Origin: Eubacteriales Family XIII. Incertae Sedis bacterium
GTDB lineage: Bacteria; Bacillota; Clostridia; Peptostreptococcales; Anaerovoracaceae
Length of the DNA stretch: 33,999 bases
Assembly (NCBI GenBank): GCA_031272485.1
Contig: JAISTV010000029.1
Location: 1-33,999 of the forward strand
Direction of reading: 5' to 3'
Position 1 is the first letter of the stretch, and each line of letters begins with the position of its first letter. The position numbers and the translations under genes were made by a program. Below are positions 31,223 through 33,999 of the stretch, piece after piece. Under the pieces are notes generated by a model. The model searched no databases. It saw nothing but the letters and a program-made list of their open reading frames with translations, and had not been told where the DNA came from.

Positions 31223-33514
31223 TCAAAACCTATACGCCGTAAACACCTTCGACGAAGGCGCAATAACCACATTCAGCGCCCCGTAGCCTCCGTGTATCGA
31301 GTACCCGTTCCCCAGATAAATCTCTACGTGGCGCCGCTCCGGCGAAAGCAGCACATCCCCGCGCTGCACATCCCCCACCGGCACCATGTACTCCGTAAAC
31401 TCGCAGTAAGCCCACGGCGAAACACTAAGGTCGTAGCGCCGGATGACCGTGACCCCCGGCACCGCCGGAATCCCTATGTCCACCAACGACTGCGAAACCA
31501 GATCCTCGCACATCATGTTCGTGTTTCCGTTGTAGCGGAGCGCCGCCTGCACCAACTGCTCCCCCGTAGGCTTGGGCGGGCAATACAGGTTCCCGCTCGA
31601 GGCAGTGGCAAAAGCCGTTACCCCGTTATACGTCTCCTGATACACGTGTACATAGTAAAGTCCGTTTTCGAACCGGTGCCGCTTGGTGCTGAACGTGAGC
31701 GTAGCATTCTGCGTGGCCGTGCTCTTCTTGTACCACACCAGATCGTCCTGCCCCCCGCTCGCGCTCCAGACCGCCACATGGATATATCGCGTCCCGGAAG
31801 GCGAGTTGGAAACGCCCGAGACGTTCACCTGATACGTACCGTCCCCCAGATGCGTAAGCGTCACCGTGCCGCCGGGCTGCGGTTTGGTGACATTCACCGT
31901 GGTGCCGCCTACGAATATCTTCTGCCCGTTGCTCATCACCGCGTACGCATGAATGAAGTAGCGGCCGGCCTCCCTGTGCCGCCAGACCCCCACGTCCCAC
32001 GTATAGGTGCCGCCCACGCCGCCGGACGAGTACCAGAGCAGATCGTCCTGCCCGTCTTCCTCGCCCCAGACGGCAAACTGCACATAGTTAATGTCGCTTA
32101 CGAAAACATGGTTGGCCACCACGCGGATTTCCTCCTCGTCGTATGTCAACGTGGCCGTAACGCTGGCAGGCGGCGGCGTAAGCGTAACCGTAGCCGCGCC
32201 GAGATAGTTCTCCGCTCCGTTCTTCTGGGTGGCATACACGTGCACCGTGTACGTGCCGTACTCGTATTTCTGTTTCGCGATAGAGGCCGTGGCTCTATAC
32301 GAGCCGCCTTGATAGTTCATGGGATACCAAACCAGATCATCCTGCCCGTTCGCATTGCTCCAGACCGCCATCCGTACAGAAGATAAATCCGCAGCGGGAG
32401 AAACAGCACTCGCATAAATCACGAACGTCCCCGCACTATTATCCTGCGAATACAGCGCCACATTCCCGGTCAGCGGCGGCACCGTCACCGAGCTCGCGCC
32501 CACAAACACGGCCTTTCCGTTCGTGAGGTATGCATAGGTGTGCATGTAGTACAGTCCGGCCTCTTTATGAGTCGACACGAGGGCAGACGCCGAGTAATTG
32601 GCACCGCTCTTCGACGCCGTATACCAGCGCAAATCGTTCTGCCCATTCGCCGCGCCCCACACCGCGAACTGCACATAGCTCACGCCCGGCAGCAGGCTCA
32701 CGCCGTTCGCGCTCATGGTTATCTGCTTCTTGTCACTGCTCAAAGCGGAGGCCACGCTCGCCGCGTTCGGCGAAAAGGTAATGGTCGTCCCGCCTATAAA
32801 CTCCTCAATCCCGTTCACCTGCTTCGCGTAGAAATGCGCGTAGTAAAGCCCGTAGCCGTAGCCGTGCGCCGAAATCCCCGTGCTCACCGCGTAGTGGTCC
32901 ACGCCCCCCGGCATGTTGTACCAACGCAAGTCATCCTGCCCGCCGTCCGCGCTCCACACCGCCACACGCACACTGCTCACAGCCGCCGGCGGAATAAACC
33001 CGCCCGCCTCCAGCGTAAACGTCCCGGCCGCATTGTTCACATTCGTAGCGCCCACCCCCGCGAAGAGCGATTCCACCGTAACCGAAGCGCCGCCTATGAA
33101 CACGTCCTGCCCGTTGGTCAGCCGCGCGTAAGCGTGGATGTAGTAAACCCCCGTCTCCTTGTGATTCGAAACCGGCGCGCTGTACACATAGCTCGCCCCG
33201 CTCTTCGCCGCCGTATACCAGCGTAGGTCATTCTGCCCGCCAGCCGCGCCCCACACCGCAAACCGCACATAGCTCACAGAGGACGCATCCGTAACGCTTC
33301 CCGCAGACATGGATATGGTAGCCTGGTCAGAAGACAGGTAGGCGCCAATGGAAGCTGTAACGGCAAGCGTACTCACCCCGGACGCCTCCGCCGCGCCAGC
33401 CTCATCCGGCAGCGGCTCCGTATCCTCCGCAAAAGCCACCACAGGCCAGCAAAGCACCATAACAAAAGAAAGGAAAACAGCAGCAAGCTTTTTCAGACGA
33501 AAAGAACGTTTCAT
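31223..33514 (-). CDS. Secreted NlpC/P60-type peptidase with six GBS Bsp-like repeats
   Basis: A 763-aa secreted protein. Signal peptide (1-30, ending VVAFAED), six Bsp-like repeats in strict A-B-A-B-A-B order (about 52-645), then a C-terminal NlpC/P60-like domain (about 650-763). Its likely catalytic residues are Cys669 (MMCEDLVSQSL), His729 (RHVEIYLGNG) and His741 (SIHGG); QRGDVLLSP is the usual strand before the His. Such enzymes cut peptidoglycan stem peptides. The domain is short and diverged, so activity is probable rather than certain. The frame is open to 33772, but that extension reads through palindromic repeats; ATG 33514 has GGGAGAG upstream. First gene of the island in transcription order. 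Confidence 0.9.
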   Translation of the reverse strand: MKRSFRLKKLAAVFLSFVMVLCWPVVAFAEDTEPLPDEAGAAEASGVSTLAVTASIGAYLSSDQATISMSAGSVTDASSVSYVRFAVWGAAGGQNDLRWYTAAKSGASYVYSAPVSNHKETGVYYIHAYARLTNGQDVFIGGASVTVESLFAGVGATNVNNAAGTFTLEAGGFIPPAAVSSVRVAVWSADGGQDDLRWYNMPGGVDHYAVSTGISAHGYGYGLYYAHFYAKQVNGIEEFIGGTTITFSPNAASVASALSSDKKQITMSANGVSLLPGVSYVQFAVWGAANGQNDLRWYTASKSGANYSASALVSTHKEAGLYYMHTYAYLTNGKAVFVGASSVTVPPLTGNVALYSQDNSAGTFVIYASAVSPAADLSSVRMAVWSNANGQDDLVWYPMNYQGGSYRATASIAKQKYEYGTYTVHVYATQKNGAENYLGAATVTLTPPPASVTATLTYDEEEIRVVANHVFVSDINYVQFAVWGEEDGQDDLLWYSSGGVGGTYTWDVGVWRHREAGRYFIHAYAVMSNGQKIFVGGTTVNVTKPQPGGTVTLTHLGDGTYQVNVSGVSNSPSGTRYIHVAVWSASGGQDDLVWYKKSTATQNATLTFSTKRHRFENGLYYVHVYQETYNGVTAFATASSGNLYCPPKPTGEQLVQAALRYNGNTNMMCEDLVSQSLVDIGIPAVPGVTVIRRYDLSVSPWAYCEFTEYMVPVGDVQRGDVLLSPERRHVEIYLGNGYSIHGGYGALNVVIAPSSKVFTAYRF

Positions 33515-33576
33515 GATAATCTCTCCCTCAATACCACAAAATACAGGATGCAGGGTGTGCCAGAGATGTCCCCCAT

Positions 33577-33585
33577 AGTTTAACA
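33577..33585 (-). promoter_or_regulatory. Extended -10 promoter of the NlpC/P60 gene
   Basis: The minus strand reads TGTTAAACT, an extended -10 about 60 bases before the ATG at 33514. No convincing -35 is seen. Confidence 0.45.
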
Positions 33586-33606
33586 CAAAACAGCCCCCAC
33601 CGCCCA

Positions 33607-33661
33607 CGTCATTGCCGGACTTACCGTACCCGTCATTGCCGGACTCGTTCCGGCAATCCAG
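33607..33661. repeat. Palindromic element with one 24-bp half unit
   Basis: A half unit beginning CGTCATTGCCGGAC (33607-33630) leads into a full element at 33631-33661 (arms ATTGCCGGA and TCCGGCAAT). It lies upstream of the NlpC/P60 promoter. Confidence 0.85.
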
Positions 33662-33682
33662 CCGCACCCCCGAAAAATACAA

Positions 33683-33710
33683 AACAGCGCCCGCCGAAGC
33701 AAGCGCCGCT
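33683..33710 (-). terminator. Rho-independent terminator of the Rpn-like gene
   Basis: The minus strand has a stem of about 12 bp (with G-U pairs) closed by a TTCG tetraloop, then TTTTGTATTTTT. It lies 23 bases after the stop codon. Confidence 0.75.
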
Positions 33711-33732
33711 TGACTTATTTTCAAACAAACTA

Positions 33733-33999
33733 TTAAAGCTTCTGTATCTCCTCTTCCGAAAGTCCGGTGCACTTCACGATTATATCTGCTGCAATGTTGT
33801 TAGCTTTCATTTCGCGCGCCACATCCTTAGCTTTCTGCTCCGCACCTTCCTCGCGCCCTTCCTCGCGCCCTTCCTTGCGGCCTTCCTCGCGCCCTTCCTC
33901 GCGGCCCATCTCAAAGCCCTCTTCCTTGCTCACCCGAATATACTCATCTACGTCAAACTCAGTAATCAACATGTTTCTTACCTCCGCACTGTGCTTGGC
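33733..33999 (-). CDS. Rpn/PD-(D/E)XK nuclease transposase-family protein, C-terminal part (partial)
   Basis: The minus frame is open from the right window edge to a stop at 33733 (88 residues visible). It reads AEVRNMLITEFDVDEYIRVS, then a charged EGREEGRKEG-type coil and a final TGLSEEEIQKL. This is the usual tail of Rpn-family (PDDEXK_2) recombination-promoting nuclease/putative transposase proteins; the nuclease domain would lie outside the window. An internal ATG at 33972 is not the true start, since the upstream residues already match the family. The coil is encoded by five 12-bp repeats (33845-33904). Confidence 0.72.
   Translation of the reverse strand, partial: AKHSAEVRNMLITEFDVDEYIRVSKEEGFEMGREEGREEGRKEGREEGREEGAEQKAKDVAREMKANNIAADIIVKCTGLSEEEIQKL
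33845..33904 (-). repeat. Five 12-bp tandem repeats in the Rpn-like coil
   Basis: CCTTCCTCGCGC-like units (plus strand) repeat five times, encoding Glu-Gly-Arg-Glu/Lys. This kind of short in-frame array can change copy number. Confidence 0.8.

Noticed and set aside
33515-33772. An N-terminal extension of the NlpC/P60 protein to 33772
   Set aside because: The extension reads through palindromic repeats and the promoter, and ATG 33514 has a good ribosome binding site and signal peptide.

Overview
The window looks like chromosomal DNA of a GC-rich Gram-positive (monoderm) bacterium, most likely a Bacillota/Clostridia-type anaerobe. Supporting signs are strong AGGAGG-type ribosome binding sites, a lipobox substrate-binding protein, large Sec-secreted peptidoglycan enzymes, a DUF2975/YozG-type regulator pair, DUF1847 and a YgiQ-type radical SAM protein. 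No outer-membrane genes are seen. The genus cannot be fixed from this sequence. Ile codon ATA is used unusually often for such GC-rich DNA.

Left part (1-11.8 kb): the 5' part of a secreted surface protein with a collagen-like insert (minus strand, runs off the left edge). Then, on plus, a NitT/TauT-type ABC importer (permease, ATPase, lipoprotein) followed by a cysteine-rich DUF1847 protein, an EamA permease, 6-phosphofructokinase and aldose 1-epimerase. On minus are an orphan DNA methyltransferase and an 8-oxoguanine-deaminase-like amidohydrolase.

Middle (11.8-16.6 kb): a YgiQ radical SAM gene with a structured leader that can hide its Shine-Dalgarno sequence, and a tight DUF2975 - XRE regulator - DUF4173 operon whose promoter lies in a 9-bp-arm dyad.

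Right part (16.6-33.5 kb): five consecutive same-strand genes for huge secreted proteins, all built from GBS Bsp-like repeats (31 repeats in total, in two alternating subtypes). Each carries different catalytic ends: amidase plus glucosaminidase; subtilase plus InlB repeats plus GH25 lysozyme; subtilase; L,D-transpeptidase; NlpC/P60 peptidase. Four of the five have a recognisable promoter, in each case an extended -10, so they look like a co-regulated cell-wall remodelling island rather than one operon. The window ends in the tail of an Rpn/PD-(D/E)XK-type protein.

A family of 31-nt palindromic elements (10 full copies, plus 23-24-bp half units) is scattered through the window, concentrated around the wall island. 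The stems show compensatory changes. Copies occur singly, as inverted pairs (BIME-like), and in frame inside the coding sequence of one subtilase.
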